Source: JANQPX01 sp041398025
Lineage (GTDB): Bacteria; Pseudomonadota; Alphaproteobacteria; Geminicoccales; Geminicoccaceae
Direction of reading: 5' to 3'
Assembly: GCA_041398025.1 (NCBI GenBank)
Contig: JAWKVM010000008.1
Span: 186,001-250,000, forward strand
DNA length: 64,000 bases
The notes below the pieces were generated by a model. The model was given only the letters and a program-made list of their open reading frames with translations, searched no databases and was not told where the DNA came from. The position numbers and the translations under genes were made by a program. Positions 62,686 through 64,000 of this stretch are shown here, one piece after another; position 1 is the stretch's first letter; every line of letters starts with the position of its first letter.

Positions 62686-63810
62686 TCAATTCTGCAGGGC
62701 GTCCAGGGCCCGGCAGTCCTCGGCATGCCAGCCGACCTTCACGCTGTCGCCCGGCGCGATATGCACGTGACCCGCGGCATTGGGCACCTTGACGATGAAG
62801 TCGTCATGGCCGCAAACGCGCACTCGGGTGCGCATGTGGTCGCCGAGATAGATCTGCTCCTCCACCTTCGCCTCGAAGACATTGGCGAAATTGTCGGCCT
62901 TCGGATTGATGGTGACGCGCTCAGGGCGGAGGGAAAGCAGGGTGTTGATGTCGCCTTCGCGCACGTTGACGGCGAGTGCGGTGATCTCGCCGCCCTCGAC
63001 GGCGACCCGGCAGGTCTTGCCGTCGAAGCCTTTGATCTTGCCCTTGAGCTTGTTGTTCTCGCCGATGAACTGGGCGACGAACGCGTTTTCCGGGCGTTCG
63101 TACAGGTCCTCGGGCGGGGCGAGCTGCTGAATCACGCCGTCATTGAACACCGCGATCCGGTTCGACATGGTCAGCGCCTCGCTCTGGTCGTGGGTGACAT
63201 AGACCACGGTGACGCCGAGATTCTCGTGAATGGCCTTGATCTCATACTGCATCTGCTCGCGCAGCTGCTTGTCGAGAGCACCCAGCGGCTCGTCCATCAG
63301 CACCAGCTTCGGCTCGAAGACGAGCGCCCTCGCCACGGCGACGCGCTGCTGCTGGCCGCCGGAGAGCTGCGCCGGGCGCCGGTGGCCGAACGCGCCGAGC
63401 TGCACCATGTCGAGAGCGCGCTTGACCCGGCTTTCGACCTCGCTCCGGTTCATGCCGCGCACGTCCAGCGGAAAAGCCAGGTTTTCGGCGATGGTCATGT
63501 GCGGGAACAGGGCGTAGTTCTGGAACACCATGCCGATATTGCGCTTGTGCGGCGGCACGTTGTTGATCGGCTGGCCGTCGAGAATGATCTCGCCATAGGT
63601 GGCGATCTCGAAGCCGGCGAGCATCATCAGGCAGGTGGTCTTGCCCGAGCCCGACGGGCCGAGCATGGTCAGAAACTCGCCCTCGGCGACGTCGAGATTG
63701 AGGTTCTTGACCACCAGCGTCTCGCCGTCATAGCTCTTCTGCACGTTTTCGAAGCGCACATAGGCCTTGTCGACCGTGGCGTCTTGATTGATCGTTGCGG
63801 TGTCAGACAA
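62686..63810 (-). CDS. potA: ABC transporter ATP-binding protein, PotA-like
   Basis: 374 residues. Walker A GPSGSGKTT, Q-loop VFQNYALFPHMT, signature LSGGQQQRVAVARAL, Walker B LVLMDEPLGALD, H-loop VTHDQSEAL, and a C-terminal TOBE-like regulatory domain (LSLRPERVTINPKA). The start is TTG behind GGGGAG; no Met lies before the fold. It powers the downstream PotB/PotC permeases. First gene of the operon. Confidence 0.93.
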   Translation of the reverse strand: MSDTATINQDATVDKAYVRFENVQKSYDGETLVVKNLNLDVAEGEFLTMLGPSGSGKTTCLMMLAGFEIATYGEIILDGQPINNVPPHKRNIGMVFQNYALFPHMTIAENLAFPLDVRGMNRSEVESRVKRALDMVQLGAFGHRRPAQLSGGQQQRVAVARALVFEPKLVLMDEPLGALDKQLREQMQYEIKAIHENLGVTVVYVTHDQSEALTMSNRIAVFNDGVIQQLAPPEDLYERPENAFVAQFIGENNKLKGKIKGFDGKTCRVAVEGGEITALAVNVREGDINTLLSLRPERVTINPKADNFANVFEAKVEEQIYLGDHMRTRVRVCGHDDFIVKVPNAAGHVHIAPGDSVKVGWHAEDCRALDALQN

Positions 63811-64000
63811 GCTTCAAGCTCTCCCCGTGCCGATCCTCATGTTTATTGCTCGATTATGCATCAGCTCGAGCCCTTGTGCTTTTCATTAATGCAGAATGCC
63901 GTCGAAATAAACATCGTCATTTGCGACACCCCCTTGCGCCGGTTGCGTCATCGCCCTGCAGCGACGGCATGACGTGATGAGCAAATGCCATGCCAAACGG
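63811..64000. other. Window edge: upstream region of the potA-like operon
   Basis: 190 bp to the end of the window. AT-richer than average around 63835-63920, likely the operon promoter. No further gene is evident. Confidence 0.4.

Overview
This is high-GC, gene-dense chromosomal DNA from an alphaproteobacterium. The evidence is a recA gene, a MucR/Ros zinc-finger regulator, a DUF3553 gene, many ABC uptake systems of the rhizobial/rhodospirillal kind, and frequent GTG/TTG starts behind strong Shine-Dalgarno sequences. Genus cannot be told from sequence alone. No tRNA, rRNA, CRISPR array, prophage or transposase was found. About 51 protein genes are supported.

Layout. 1-7.0 kb: a rhodanese-loop DUF442 protein, a coiled-coil/TPR envelope protein, an unusual BRCT-MerR-TPR protein, a Kef-type antiporter and a secreted dodecapeptide/pentapeptide/OmpA fusion. 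7.1-12.0 kb: a complete four-gene BMP-type (nucleoside-like) ABC importer ending in a clear terminator. 12.2-21.5 kb: a class A penicillin-binding protein with a small DUF3553 gene, a ketopantoate-reductase-like enzyme, a VanZ-like protein, a subtilisin prodomain without its protease, a solitary DNA methyltransferase, a beta-hydroxyacid dehydrogenase, an alpha/beta hydrolase, recA and a globin. 21.7-26.4 kb: an L-gulonate-dehydrogenase-like enzyme, a ribbon-helix-helix protein, an orphan binding protein, and a HMG-CoA-lyase-like/CoA-transferase pair. 26.4-26.6 kb: a long palindromic element. 26.8-31.8 kb: a SelA-like PLP enzyme divergent from an SDR plus a sugar ABC importer, which looks like an (amino)sugar-acid catabolic locus. 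32-34.9 kb: a Sel1-repeat lipoprotein and a secreted protein. 35.1-39.4 kb: a tight five-gene operon with the complete lower gallate/oxalomesaconate route (hydratase, aldolase, tautomerase), an XylE-type extradiol dioxygenase in place of the usual gallate dioxygenase, and a DUF1932 dehydrogenase. 39.6-46.1 kb: a GNAT protein, a Tat-exported binding protein divergent from a histidine kinase, its single-domain response regulator, and a MucR regulator. 46.1-52.5 kb: a 2,122-residue type I secreted RTX/cadherin adhesin. 53-58.8 kb: two sulfotransferases around a CUT1 sugar importer that lacks an ATPase, plus a TTG-started acetyltransferase. 59-63.8 kb: a complete PotABCD-type importer on the minus strand.

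How it fits together. The content is that of a nutritionally versatile heterotroph: five ABC uptake loci, an aromatic-ring catabolic operon, CoA-ester catabolism and surface adhesion. The best candidates for something not well described are the dioxygenase-headed oxalomesaconate operon, the adhesin in which three unrelated domains are inserted at the same point of successive cadherin-like repeats, the pair of perfect inverted DnaA boxes in an AT-rich gap, and the long palindrome between two converging genes. These rest on reading the sequence and on family knowledge; no database search was possible.
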